A stretch of 64,000 bases of DNA from UBA4421 sp028228615 (GCA_028228615.1 JAOJBS010000001.1:96991-160990), one strand, 5' to 3'. Counted from the stretch's first letter, positions 53,822-62,426 are shown. Numbers and translations are program-made. The notes: generated by a model from the letters alone, not told the origin.

Positions 53822-55111
53822 ATGAACTATCGCAGCGTAATTGGAATACTTTCATTGAGCATGCTTATTGCTCCGGTGAACATCGCGTTTGCCGCCTACG
53901 AAAAGCTTGAGGCCATTGTCGCCGTTGTTGATGACGACGTGGTCTTGGTCAGTGAATTGGTCGACCGTTTAGCCGCCGTGCGCAAGTCAATGTCAGCTAA
54001 CGGGGTTGCGCCGCCACCCAACGACATTCTGGTCAGCCAGATCATGGAACGTCTGATTATTGAGAACATTCAAAAGCAAGAGGCCGAGCGCAGGGGCGTC
54101 ACAATAGACGACGAAACCCTTACCCGGGCGGTGGCTCAATTTGCTCAGAACAACAACATGACCCTGCAAGACTTCCAAGTGCAGTTGGCGAAAGACGGCA
54201 ACAGCTTTGCTCAGTTCCGTGAAGACATAAGATCTGAAATGGTCATATCGCGACTTCAGCGCGCGATGATTAATCGCCGTATTTCCATCAGCGATCAGGA
54301 CATTCAAGGGCTGTTAAACTCGCCCTTCTATAAGCAGCTATTCTCTGACGAGTATCGTGTTGGACACATTATGATCAGCCTTGACGATGAAGCATCGTCA
54401 GATGTTGTTAAGCAGGCGGTAGAGTCCGCCAATGAAATGGTCGCAGACTTACGCGGGGGTGAAGATTTTGCCCAAACAGCCATAGCACGATCTTCTGCCA
54501 GTTCAGCTTTGGAAGGGGGCGATCTAGGTTGGCGTAAAGCGGGAGAGCTGCCCACACTATTTACCGAAGCGGTTTTAGAAATGCAGCTGGGTGATGTGTC
54601 GGACCCTATTGTCAGTGGCAGTACGGTCCATGTCATTAAGTTGCTAGAGCAGCGTGGCGCAGGGACCGAGCGTTTAGATCAAACAAAGGTCAGACATATT
54701 TTAGTGCGGCCTTCAGAAATCCGCACGCTGGAAGAAGCAAAGGTTATTGCTAACGAAGTGCGTGTGAAATTGGTAGAGGGTGGCGATTTTGAAACGCTAG
54801 CGAAAGAATATTCAGAAGATCCGGGCAGTGCGCTGAATGGCGGCGACTTGGGTTGGGCTACGCCAGACCAGTTTGTGGGTATTTTTGCCAAGGTCATGGA
54901 CGAGACTGCGATTGGCGACATCAGCGAGGCGTTTGAAAGCCAGTATGGTTGGCATATTCTCACCGTTGAAGGTCGGCGAGAAGAGGATATGAGTGAAGAT
55001 GCCAGACGTAACATGGCGGTAGATTTGCTGCACCGACGACGTTTTGAAGAAGAGCGCCAAGAGTGGTTGAAAGAAATTCGCGACGAAGCCTTTGTTGAAT
55101 TGCGTCTGTAA
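53822..55111 (+). CDS. surA: Periplasmic chaperone and peptidyl-prolyl isomerase SurA
   Basis: SurA escorts outer-membrane proteins such as LptD. The 429 residues show a signal peptide (ending IAFA), the N-terminal chaperone domain with AIVAVVDDDVVLVSEL, and two parvulin domains, each with a GGDLGW motif (VGHIMISLDDEA and VRHILVRPSEI begin them). ATG 53822 has GGATGGG before it; ATG 53813 in the same frame adds three residues. It sits in the operon lptD-surA-pdxA-rsmA-apaG-apaH. Confidence 0.95.
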   Translation: MNYRSVIGILSLSMLIAPVNIAFAAYEKLEAIVAVVDDDVVLVSELVDRLAAVRKSMSANGVAPPPNDILVSQIMERLIIENIQKQEAERRGVTIDDETLTRAVAQFAQNNNMTLQDFQVQLAKDGNSFAQFREDIRSEMVISRLQRAMINRRISISDQDIQGLLNSPFYKQLFSDEYRVGHIMISLDDEASSDVVKQAVESANEMVADLRGGEDFAQTAIARSSASSALEGGDLGWRKAGELPTLFTEAVLEMQLGDVSDPIVSGSTVHVIKLLEQRGAGTERLDQTKVRHILVRPSEIRTLEEAKVIANEVRVKLVEGGDFETLAKEYSEDPGSALNGGDLGWATPDQFVGIFAKVMDETAIGDISEAFESQYGWHILTVEGRREEDMSEDARRNMAVDLLHRRRFEEERQEWLKEIRDEAFVELRL

Positions 55112-55138
55112 GCATTTGAGCCAAGCTGTACGCCTAAT

Positions 55139-56119
55139 ATGATTGCCATCACCCCCGGGGAGCCTGCGGGTATTGGTCCTGACTTAGTTGTTCAGGCGGC
55201 GCAGCGCGAACGCCAAATGCCTTGGTTGGTGATAGCAGACAAAAACATGTTGGCTGCCCGCGCGCAGTTGCTGCAGCTGCCGTTAACGCTAGATGACAAT
55301 TTGCAAAGCCCCAGTTTGCTGCCCGGATACTTGACCGTTTTGCATACGCCTTTAGCCAATACTGTGGTTCCCGGCCAGTTAGATGCAGCCAATGTACCCG
55401 GTGTGATGGCGGCCTTGGATGCCGCAATAGCCGGGTGTATGCGCGGTGACTATTCCGCATTGTTGACCGGTCCTATGCAGAAGTCGGTGGTTAATGATGC
55501 GGGAATCGCCTTTAGTGGGCATACCGAATATCTCGCGGAAAAGTCCGGCGTGGAGGATGTGGTCATGTTGTTGATGACCGACGCCATGCGCGTGGCATTA
55601 GCGACAACTCATTTGCCTCTGGCGCAAGTTTCAAACGCTTTAACTCAGCCGCTGTTAGAGCGTCGATTACATATATTGAATAACACACTGCGTCAGCAAT
55701 TTGCCGTGGCTCAGCCGCGTATATTGGTGGCGGGTTTGAATCCTCATGCAGGGGAAGGCGGGCACCTAGGCTCTGAAGAAATAAACGTTATTCAGCCTGT
55801 CTGTGAACGCTTGCGTAGCCAAGGGATGAATCTTGTTGGGCCACTACCCGCAGATACGCTGTTTACCCCTAAATATTTGCAACATGCTGACGCGGTGATG
55901 TCGATGTTCCATGATCAGGGTTTGCCGGTGCTCAAATATTCTGGATTTGGGCAAGCGGTTAACGTCACACTGGGTCTGCCCTTTATCCGAACCTCCGTAG
56001 ACCATGGCACTGCTCTGGATATTGCGGGGTCAGGTGATGCAGATTTGGGCAGTCTTTTGGCCGCGCTTACGGTGGCATCTGAGTTGATCACCAATAAGGA
56101 ATTGAATGCGCCCTCGTAA
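55139..56119 (+). CDS. pdxA: 4-hydroxythreonine-4-phosphate dehydrogenase
   Basis: PdxA makes the three-carbon precursor for pyridoxal phosphate. The 326 residues show ITPGEPAGIGPDLVVQ, the metal-site histidines in FSGHTEYLAE, NPHAGEGGHLGSEE and MFHDQGLPVLKY. It overlaps rsmA by 14 bp at the end. The start ATG 55139 is 27 bp after surA. Confidence 0.96.
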   Translation: MIAITPGEPAGIGPDLVVQAAQRERQMPWLVIADKNMLAARAQLLQLPLTLDDNLQSPSLLPGYLTVLHTPLANTVVPGQLDAANVPGVMAALDAAIAGCMRGDYSALLTGPMQKSVVNDAGIAFSGHTEYLAEKSGVEDVVMLLMTDAMRVALATTHLPLAQVSNALTQPLLERRLHILNNTLRQQFAVAQPRILVAGLNPHAGEGGHLGSEEINVIQPVCERLRSQGMNLVGPLPADTLFTPKYLQHADAVMSMFHDQGLPVLKYSGFGQAVNVTLGLPFIRTSVDHGTALDIAGSGDADLGSLLAALTVASELITNKELNAPS

Positions 56120-56906
56120 ACGCTTTGGACAACACTTTTTACATGATCAAGGTGTGTTGCAAGGTATGGCGGACGCCATACGACTCAAAACTGGCGATAG
56201 AGTTTTAGAGATTGGTCCGGGCCAGGGTGCTCTGACGGATTATTTGTATGCGGATGAAGGTATGCATTATCTGGCTATTGAAATTGACCGTGATTTAGCG
56301 CCACTACTCCCGGGACGTTACCCTAATATTCTGGTTATTAATCAGGATGTTCTGCGGGTCGATCTGAATGACGTTTTTGCTGGTGATGCGCCTGCCGACG
56401 GCCCGCCTTGGCGGGTGGTTGGTAACTTACCTTATAATATTTCCTCGCCATTAATCATCAAATTGATTGATCATGTGCTGGCTTCGCCAGGCACTATTGG
56501 CGACATGCACTTCATGTTGCAAAAGGAAATGGCCAGCCGGTTAAGTGCTATTCCTGGCACCAAAGCTTGGGGAAGGCTTAGCGTTATGATTCAAGTTACT
56601 GCAAGGGTAGATTACCTGTTTGATGTAGGCCCGGAGAGTTTTACACCGCCGCCTAAGGTAGATTCTTCAGTGATACGTATCACCCCTATTGCCAACGCAC
56701 ACTTGCCGGTTGCTCGGCAAAATCTAGATCAGGTACTGCGAATGGCGTTTTCTGCTCGTCGCAAAAGACTGTCTAATGCGCTAAAGAATTTGGCAATTGA
56801 TTGGCAAGCGGTGGGCGTTGATGCCGGTTTGCGCGCAGACGATGTAACCACTGAGCAGTTTATTCAGTTGGCGCAATGGACAGCAGCCAACCCGGTAGAA
56901 AGCTGA
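56106..56906 (+). CDS. rsmA: 16S rRNA dimethyladenosine transferase RsmA (KsgA)
   Basis: RsmA dimethylates A1518 and A1519 of 16S rRNA late in small-subunit assembly. The 266 residues show KRFGQHFLHDQGVL, the AdoMet motif EIGPGQGALTDYL, the catalytic NLPYNISSPLI and FSARRKRLSNALK. It overlaps pdxA, as in many gammaproteobacteria. Confidence 0.97.
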   Translation: MRPRKRFGQHFLHDQGVLQGMADAIRLKTGDRVLEIGPGQGALTDYLYADEGMHYLAIEIDRDLAPLLPGRYPNILVINQDVLRVDLNDVFAGDAPADGPPWRVVGNLPYNISSPLIIKLIDHVLASPGTIGDMHFMLQKEMASRLSAIPGTKAWGRLSVMIQVTARVDYLFDVGPESFTPPPKVDSSVIRITPIANAHLPVARQNLDQVLRMAFSARRKRLSNALKNLAIDWQAVGVDAGLRADDVTTEQFIQLAQWTAANPVES

Positions 56907-57013
56907 GACCTAAAGGCTGGCAGTGAGCGTGTAAGCAGAGTGGCGGCTATTTTGTCGCAGTGACCAATAGAATTAAAGTGTAAGTTTAAGCAAATAAAGG
57001 TTGGGGATTTTTG

Positions 57014-57385
57014 GTGGAAAAACATATTCAAGTCAGCGTTGAGTCTCAGTATTTGGCAGACCAGTCCGATCCTGATGCCCAGCGCTTTGTTTTTGGTTAC
57101 ACCATCACTATCAAAAATAATACTGAGCAGACCAGCCAGCTGCTCAATCGACACTGGGTCATTACTGACGGTCAAGGTGAAGTGGAAGAGGTGAAAGGCT
57201 CGGGTGTAATCGGTCAGCAACCTTGGTTGAAGCCAGGCGAAGGGTTCCGCTATTCAAGCGGGGCAATTCTCAAGACGCCAGTAGGTTCGATGCAGGGTTC
57301 TTATGAGTTTCAGACCGACGATGGCGAAAAAATGAATGTGCCCATTCCCATTTTTTCGTTACTGGTTCCTAACGCTCTGCATTAG
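57014..57385 (+). CDS. apaG: ApaG domain protein
   Basis: This 123-residue ApaG-fold protein is a beta-sandwich; Co2+ and Mg2+ homeostasis roles were suggested for it, but its function remains unclear. It shows FVFGYTITIKNNTEQTSQLL, HWVITDGQGEVEEVKG and SGAILKTPVGSMQGSY, typical for the family. GTG 57014 lies six bases after GGGGATTTTG; TTG 57011 is adjacent and equally possible. apaH follows 11 bp later. Confidence 0.94.
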   Translation: MEKHIQVSVESQYLADQSDPDAQRFVFGYTITIKNNTEQTSQLLNRHWVITDGQGEVEEVKGSGVIGQQPWLKPGEGFRYSSGAILKTPVGSMQGSYEFQTDDGEKMNVPIPIFSLLVPNALH

Positions 57386-57396
57386 CAGTAGATGGT

Positions 57397-58251
57397 ATGG
57401 CAACCTACGCAATCGGTGATATTCAAGGCTGCCTTCGAGAGTTCGACGGTCTGCTAGAAAAGATAAATTTTTCTGCGGATGATGAACTTTGGTTGGCCGG
57501 AGACTTGATTAATCGCGGGCCTCAATCTCTCCAATTACTACGTCGTGTAAAAGCCCTCTCAAGCCAGTGCCAGATAGTGCTGGGGAATCATGATTTACAT
57601 TTTCTGGCGATTCTATTTGGCGGCCATAAGGCCAGCGGCAAAGATACCTTTGAAGAATTGCTGCAAGCTCCAGATGTTTATGAAATTGGCCATTGGCTGC
57701 GTGAGCAAAAGCTCGTTCACCATGATCAAGACCATATTTTGGTTCATGCAGGGATTCCAGGATTTTGGGCTAGCACACAAGCGTTTGCATACGCTGAGGA
57801 AGTGGAAGCCGTAATCGGTCAGAGAGAGGGTATTACCCTGTCCGCCGGAGAAGTGAGCTACAAAGAATTTTTCGCCAAGATGTATGGCAATGAACCGCCT
57901 CGTTGGGATGAGTCATTGAATGGCATGGATCGCTTGCGGATTATCACCAATTATTTTACCCGCATGCGGTATGTCGATGCCGCTTGCACGATGAACTTTG
58001 CGGAAAAAGGCAGCGTAGAAAATGCGCCAAATGGATTTATGCCTTGGTTTGAACAAGCGCCAATACCAAGTAAAGCAAGACAAGAACAACCGGATCGATC
58101 TGAAAAAATCCTTTTCGGTCATTGGGCTTCGCTTAACGGCATAACTCATTCTCCTAGGCATATTGCACTTGATACGGGCTGCGTTTGGGGTCGGTCGTTA
58201 ACCGCTTATTGTTTGGAGACAGGAGAAATTATCCGCCAGCCAGCCTACTAA
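57397..58251 (+). CDS. apaH: Symmetrical bis(5'-nucleosyl)-tetraphosphatase ApaH
   Basis: ApaH splits Ap4A into two ADP and removes Np4 caps from RNA. The 284 residues show the metallophosphatase blocks GDIQGCLREFDGLL, GDLINRGPQS, GNHDLHFLAI and HAGIPGFW. The end of the protein follows the family pattern (LDTGCVWGRSLTAY). It is last of the operon starting with lptD. Confidence 0.96.
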   Translation: MATYAIGDIQGCLREFDGLLEKINFSADDELWLAGDLINRGPQSLQLLRRVKALSSQCQIVLGNHDLHFLAILFGGHKASGKDTFEELLQAPDVYEIGHWLREQKLVHHDQDHILVHAGIPGFWASTQAFAYAEEVEAVIGQREGITLSAGEVSYKEFFAKMYGNEPPRWDESLNGMDRLRIITNYFTRMRYVDAACTMNFAEKGSVENAPNGFMPWFEQAPIPSKARQEQPDRSEKILFGHWASLNGITHSPRHIALDTGCVWGRSLTAYCLETGEIIRQPAY

Positions 58252-58565
58252 AGTCGCATTGGGCAACCTCTCGATATTCTTAGGCGTCAATCATGGTCGG
58301 GTAATTTGGCCGGTCATTTTGCAGGTTTTTCTCTTAGTTTTTCCTTCAACCTTTTCCTTCAGCCTTTTCCTTCAGTTATTTCTTTCAGTTCCTTGTTTCA
58401 GTGTTTTTTCTGCCTTTTCTTTAAGGTGCTTCTCCTAAGCTTTTGGCTTTGTCATTAATCAAGGGCAATCCTCATGTGCACGCAAACCGTGGTGTTGGTT
58501 TTAAGCGCTCATAAAAGCGTACTTTCTACATGCAGTCACTTACCGCTCTCTAGTAAACTCTCCTC
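58252..58565. repeat. Gap after apaH with five tandem 13-bp units (CTTTTCCTTCAGT family)
   Basis: At 58338-58402 there are five exact 13-bp steps: TTTTTCCTTCAAC, CTTTTCCTTCAGC, CTTTTCCTTCAGT, TATTTCTTTCAGT and TCCTTGTTTCAGT. The remaining gap up to the cca start is unremarkable and likely holds the cca promoter. I see no gene. Confidence 0.75.
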
Positions 58566-59636
58566 ATGGAAAATATTCAGAGTCTTATAGTTGGCGGTGC
58601 AGTGCGAGATGAACTGCTTGGGCGTGTGGCTGGCGATCGTGATTGGGTAGTGGTTGGCAGCACACCGGAGCAACTCCTTGATTTGGGCTTTGTTCAGATT
58701 GGTCGTGATTTTCCCGTGTTTTTACACCCTGAAAGCAAAGAGGAATATGCCTTAGCCAGAACCGAACGTAAGCGCGGTCAGGGGCATACTGGCTTCCAAG
58801 TCGATGCCAGTCCTATAGTTACGCTAGAAGAGGATTTGCTGAGACGCGATTTGACAATTAATGCCATAGCTAAAGCGTCAGATGGCACCTTGATAGATCC
58901 CTATAACGGCCAAGCAGATTTGCGCGCAAAGGTTCTACGCCATGTGTCGCCGGCATTTGCCGAGGATCCCCTGCGAGTGTTTCGCGTAGCCAGATTTGCG
59001 GCCATGCTGACAGATTTTAATGTCGCTGATGAAACCATGGCATTGATGCGCAACATGTCCACCAGTGGCGAATTAAAAACTTTGTCGGCAGAGCGAGTTT
59101 GGCAGGAATTGTCAAAAGCGCTTGCGGTAAGTAATCCCAGACGTTTTTTCCAAGTGCTAAATGCCTGTGACGGGTTGCGTGACTGGATGCCCGAGTTATT
59201 GGAAATCTGGTCACAAACTACCAATCTCGGCGGTTCAGTTGCACAGTGTTTCGCGCACCTACCTTTGACTGAAGCAGGTTTTTGTTCGCTAGCCGAGCGC
59301 CTGCGCGTGCCAAATACTGTTTTACAGTTGGCTTTGGATCGCTGCCAACATTTGCAAGTCTTGGTTCATTTTCGTCAAAATTCAGCAGCATTGTTGTATG
59401 CAAGTTTGATGGCTTTGCAAGTGCTCCACTCCCAAGAACGTTGGCTCGCGGTATTGAATTTATTGTCCGACCCACAACAACGGCAGGGGTTGATCGCTGA
59501 GTTGGCACCCATTGCTGAAAATCTTAGGACTGTTGAAATGACGCCTGATGAAAAGGTAGGCCTTCAGGGTAAGGCTTTTGGCGAAGCGTTGGCGGCCAAG
59601 CGGATTGCCTGGCTTGCTACTCAGTTACAGCGGTAG
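58566..59636 (+). CDS. cca: tRNA CCA nucleotidyltransferase without HD domain
   Basis: Cca adds or repairs the CCA end of tRNA. The 356 residues have the class II nucleotidyltransferase core: VGGAVRDELLG, catalytic aspartates in GDRDWVVVG, LARTERKRGQGH, EEDLLRRDLTINAIA and EDPLRVFRVARFAA. It is about 55 residues shorter than E. coli Cca (412), and I see no HD phosphohydrolase motifs in its C-terminal part, so it probably lacks that activity. It overlaps convergent folB by 16 bp. Confidence 0.93.
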   Translation: MENIQSLIVGGAVRDELLGRVAGDRDWVVVGSTPEQLLDLGFVQIGRDFPVFLHPESKEEYALARTERKRGQGHTGFQVDASPIVTLEEDLLRRDLTINAIAKASDGTLIDPYNGQADLRAKVLRHVSPAFAEDPLRVFRVARFAAMLTDFNVADETMALMRNMSTSGELKTLSAERVWQELSKALAVSNPRRFFQVLNACDGLRDWMPELLEIWSQTTNLGGSVAQCFAHLPLTEAGFCSLAERLRVPNTVLQLALDRCQHLQVLVHFRQNSAALLYASLMALQVLHSQERWLAVLNLLSDPQQRQGLIAELAPIAENLRTVEMTPDEKVGLQGKAFGEALAAKRIAWLATQLQR

Positions 59637-59995
59637 ATTCTGGCCCCTACGGAATCTGCGCGTTGTACGGCCTGGGGCTTTTCTACTTGAACGCTGACAC
59701 CGGTGACCAGGGGCTGGCGTAAACAGTGTTGGGCAATGTCTTCTATTAGCGTTTCAATAAGCAGGTACTCGCCGGTAATGGTGAGCTCGGCTACGACGTC
59801 TGCTAGGGTCGCATAATCTAAACTGTCAGTAAGATCTTTGGAGGCTGCGGCTTTACTGCAGTCTGTTTCAATTTCTAGACTGATAACCACTTCCTGAGGT
59901 TGTTCTCGCTCTAAAGGGTAAATACCCAATATCGCTTGCACTCGCAGGTTATTAACAAAAATTTTGTCTGAGGTGGGTTGAGTCGTTTGGTTCAT
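59621..59995 (-). CDS. folB: Dihydroneopterin aldolase
   Basis: FolB cleaves 7,8-dihydroneopterin in folate synthesis. The 124 residues show KIFVNNLRVQAILGIYPLERE, the tunnel-forming TDSLDYATLADVV with the conserved Tyr, and LIETLIEDIAQ near the middle. The C-terminal end overlaps cca. It lies 15 bp after tsaD; folK, which is normally beside it, is not present. Confidence 0.94.
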   Translation of the reverse strand: MNQTTQPTSDKIFVNNLRVQAILGIYPLEREQPQEVVISLEIETDCSKAAASKDLTDSLDYATLADVVAELTITGEYLLIETLIEDIAQHCLRQPLVTGVSVQVEKPQAVQRADSVGARIYRCN

Positions 59996-60010
59996 GTTTC
60001 GCGGCGTGTT

Positions 60011-61021
60011 TTAAATGGCATCTAGCTGGTCCATAGGCCAGCGCGCTTTGGTGGTTATCCCTAGATCGCTACTTTGTCCAGCTTGAAGGCGCAGTGCGCC
60101 AGCGTAGGCAATCATCGCGCCGTTGTCTGTGCAAAGTTCTAGTGGTGCGTAGATTACTTGGGCTTTGAGATCGCTGGACAATTTTTCTCTAAGCCGAGTA
60201 TTTGCACTTACACCGCCGGCAATGACGAGGTGTTTTACTTTCGTTTGGTCAATGGCGCGCTTACATTTAATGCTTAGGGTATCCACCGCTGCAAGTTCAA
60301 ATGCCAGTGCGATATCGGCTTTGTCCTGCTCACTTAACGGTGAATTGTTATGCACAGTATTGAGCGCAAAAGTTTTAAGGCCGCTGAAACTAAAATCTAA
60401 TCCGGGCCGGTCGGTCATGGGGCGCGGAAACTTAAACCTTGTGGGGTCACCTGATTCAGCCTTGGCGGCGATTTTTGGCCCTCCAGGGTAGCCCAAACCA
60501 AGTAATTTGGCGGTTTTATCAAAGGCTTCACCCGCAGCATCATCTAATGATTCGCCCAAAATTTCATAGTCGCCCAGTGCTTTTACATGCACTAATTGAG
60601 TGTGCCCGCCGGAAACGAGCAGAGCCATAAAAGGCAGTTCTGGCGCGTTGGAGGGTTCAATGAGCGGCGCGAGTAAATGTGCCTCCATATGATGCACACC
60701 TATGGACGGGATGTTTAATGACCAAGCAAGACTCTTGGCAAAAGACGCGCCCACTAAAAGCGCCCCCATGAGTCCAGGGCCTGCGGTGTAGGCAATGCCG
60801 TCTAGGTCAGATAACGATTTGTTGGCCTCATTCATTACCAAGCGGGTGAGTGGCGTTATTTTGCGTACGTGGTCGCGTGAAGCCAGCTCCGGGACCACGC
60901 CACCATAGTCCGCGTGCAAGTCCACTTGGCTGTGTAAGGCCTGGCTGATTAAGCCTTTTTCCGTGTCGTAGAGGGCTAGGCCCGTCTCGTCGCACGATGA
61001 TTCAATACCTAAAATTAGCAT
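60011..61021 (-). CDS. tsaD: tRNA threonylcarbamoyladenosine transferase TsaD
   Basis: TsaD transfers the threonylcarbamoyl group to A37 of ANN-decoding tRNAs with TsaB and TsaE. The 336 residues show GIESSCDETGLALYD, the metal-binding HHMEAHLLAP, ALLVSGGHTQL and VIAGGVSANTRLR. It is divergent from rpsU in the family gene order, but here a toxin-antitoxin pair lies between. plsY, which often follows it, is absent. Confidence 0.97.
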   Translation of the reverse strand: MLILGIESSCDETGLALYDTEKGLISQALHSQVDLHADYGGVVPELASRDHVRKITPLTRLVMNEANKSLSDLDGIAYTAGPGLMGALLVGASFAKSLAWSLNIPSIGVHHMEAHLLAPLIEPSNAPELPFMALLVSGGHTQLVHVKALGDYEILGESLDDAAGEAFDKTAKLLGLGYPGGPKIAAKAESGDPTRFKFPRPMTDRPGLDFSFSGLKTFALNTVHNNSPLSEQDKADIALAFELAAVDTLSIKCKRAIDQTKVKHLVIAGGVSANTRLREKLSSDLKAQVIYAPLELCTDNGAMIAYAGALRLQAGQSSDLGITTKARWPMDQLDAI

Positions 61022-61101
61022 GGGCCTATGGTACCTAATCTGGTTATTGATATCTGTGGATATTGCGTCGAATCAACCCTCGAATAGGGGATAATGGAGT
61101 C

Positions 61102-61371
61102 CTAGGTTTGGTCGTAGTGTCCGCCTAGGGCAAAAATATAAATACTCTGTTCATCAAATTGATAGATCAGCCGGTCTTTTTGGGAAATACGTTTTGACCA
61201 TAATCCCGACAGGCTGTGCTTAAGCCTCTCAGGTTTTCCAAGGCCAGTACTAGGATCGCCGCGAAGCATTTCTTTTAACAGTTTGCCCAGAGCGCTATGT
61301 AGTTTTTTGTCTTGCGTACGCATTTTTTCGTACGCAGCCCAGGTGTTGCCTTCAAAGACCAGTGATCTCAT
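61102..61371 (-). CDS. YoeB/Txe family mRNA-interferase toxin
   Basis: This 89-residue RelE-superfamily toxin closely resembles E. coli YoeB: GKPERLKHSLSGLWSKRIS matches the YoeB core, and the catalytic Glu (KPERLKH), Arg (DRLIY) and His (GGHYDQT) are all present. YoeB cleaves mRNA at the ribosome. It overlaps the antitoxin end by 20 bp and carries a slightly longer C-terminus than E. coli YoeB (84 residues). It is probably active when freed from the antitoxin. Confidence 0.9.
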   Translation of the reverse strand: MRSLVFEGNTWAAYEKMRTQDKKLHSALGKLLKEMLRGDPSTGLGKPERLKHSLSGLWSKRISQKDRLIYQFDEQSIYIFALGGHYDQT

Positions 61372-61624
61372 TTAGTTGCTCGTCTGAAGGTTTGTACCCG
61401 GATCCCTTACTGTGGGTAACAAGAGAAGCTGCGATTTGCTGCATGAGAGAGCTGGATTGCAGTACATGTAATGTCTCTTGTTCGCGCTCCCAGTCGTCTG
61501 CGCTCATAACCACAAAGTCCTCGCCTGCGCGGCGAGTCACTTTGATCGGAGTGTGGTCGTTAACCACCTGTTCGATAAAAGATTTTAAGTTATCTCTAAA
61601 ACGATTGACGCTGATAGAATTCAT
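61352..61624 (-). CDS. Phd/YefM family antitoxin
   Basis: This 90-residue antitoxin from ATG 61624 has the N-terminal DNA-binding Phd/YefM fold: NSISVNRFRDNLKSFIEQV and VTRRAGEDFVVMSADDW. Its flexible C-terminal part neutralises the toxin. The frame is open further upstream, but that part crosses the promoter and operator and is not coding. It probably represses its own operon through the palindrome just upstream. Confidence 0.9.
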   Translation of the reverse strand: MNSISVNRFRDNLKSFIEQVVNDHTPIKVTRRAGEDFVVMSADDWEREQETLHVLQSSSLMQQIAASLVTHSKGSGYKPSDEQLNEITGL

Positions 61625-61638
61625 GAAGTGCACCACGT

Positions 61639-61655
61639 GTACGGTATTTCCGTAC
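61639..61655. promoter_or_regulatory. Palindromic operator of the toxin-antitoxin operon
   Basis: GTACGG-TATTT-CCGTAC is a 6-bp inverted repeat 15 bases before the antitoxin ATG and directly downstream of the -10 box. Related yefM-yoeB operators contain TGTACA-type palindromes, and this one shares the GTAC core. Confidence 0.65.
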
Positions 61656-61656
61656 G

Positions 61657-61685
61657 AAATTAGCAGCAGTGAATGAGAATGTAAA
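61657..61685 (-). promoter_or_regulatory. Sigma70-type promoter of the toxin-antitoxin operon
   Basis: On the minus strand TTTACA and TAATTT are separated by exactly 17 bases, a near-consensus promoter. The palindromic operator starts two bases after the -10 box, fitting autorepression. Confidence 0.6.
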
Positions 61686-62003
61686 GTGCGACCCCTCTTG
61701 CACATGGAAGTCTCCGTGAAGTTAAGTGCATTTAAGCCTAGTGCTTCTTGCTCAGGGATCATTTGAGATTTTGCCCTTCACGGTGTAAGTCGTTTACTTG
61801 ACGCGATTAACGGCAAATGGGCTCAACTTTTTGTCGCAAGTTGTCGCAAGTTTATTGGAAAAGCATTCCCCCATGCTGTTTTGTTGTTTTGCGCTTTTTG
61901 AGATCACTGGAGGGCTTTGGCTCAATTTGCACGCTGATATGTAGAAGAAAGTGAAAGAATGCCAAAGAAAGTGCGTTAGATTGGATAATCCGACCAAAGT
62001 TGG

Positions 62004-62032
62004 TTGCTGGTCTACTGTGCAATGTGTAAAAT
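62004..62032 (+). promoter_or_regulatory. Likely sigma70 promoter of rpsU
   Basis: TTGCTG and TAAAAT with a 17-base spacer lie 30 bases upstream of the rpsU start codon. This would give a short leader. Confidence 0.55.
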
Positions 62033-62062
62033 CCGCGCCCTTAACAGCTTACAAGACAAGAT

Positions 62063-62278
62063 ATGCCTCACGTTAGAGTCAAAGAAAACGAACCATTCGA
62101 CATTGCACTGCGTCGCTTTAAGCGCTCATGTGAAAAAGCCGGTGTACTTTCAGAAGTGCGTCGTCGCGAGTTTTATGAAAAGCCCACAGCGGTACGCAAG
62201 CGTAAAGCTGCGGCAGCTGTAAAGCGTCACATTAAGAAGCTCCAGCGCGAAACGCGCAAGTTTGAGCGCTCTTACTAG
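62063..62278 (+). CDS. rpsU: 30S ribosomal protein S21
   Basis: S21 is a small basic protein of the 30S platform near the anti-Shine-Dalgarno end of 16S rRNA. The 71 residues read PHVRVKENEPFDIALRRFKR at the start and RHIKKLQRETRKFERSY at the end. It is the usual first gene of the macromolecular synthesis group rpsU-(yqeY)-dnaG-rpoD. Confidence 0.98.
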   Translation: MPHVRVKENEPFDIALRRFKRSCEKAGVLSEVRRREFYEKPTAVRKRKAAAAVKRHIKKLQRETRKFERSY

Positions 62279-62426
62279 ACATAAGAGCTAGAGAGAAAAG
62301 CTAGAGGGCCGGCAAGCATAAAGCTCGCTAGCCCGGACATCTCCTAGTTGTTAGACTCACCACTCCGGCGGGTCTGCAAAGCCCCTCCCAACTTTCCTTC
62401 ACACTCCATTGAAAGAGTAAGGCCCC

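Noticed and set aside
61625..61762. N-terminal extension of the antitoxin by 46 codons
   Set aside because: It would cover the promoter and operator; the family N-terminus starts at ATG 61624.
61794..61997. 67-codon minus-strand frame between the antitoxin and rpsU
   Set aside because: No ribosome site or family pattern, and it lies in the regulatory gap of two divergent operons.
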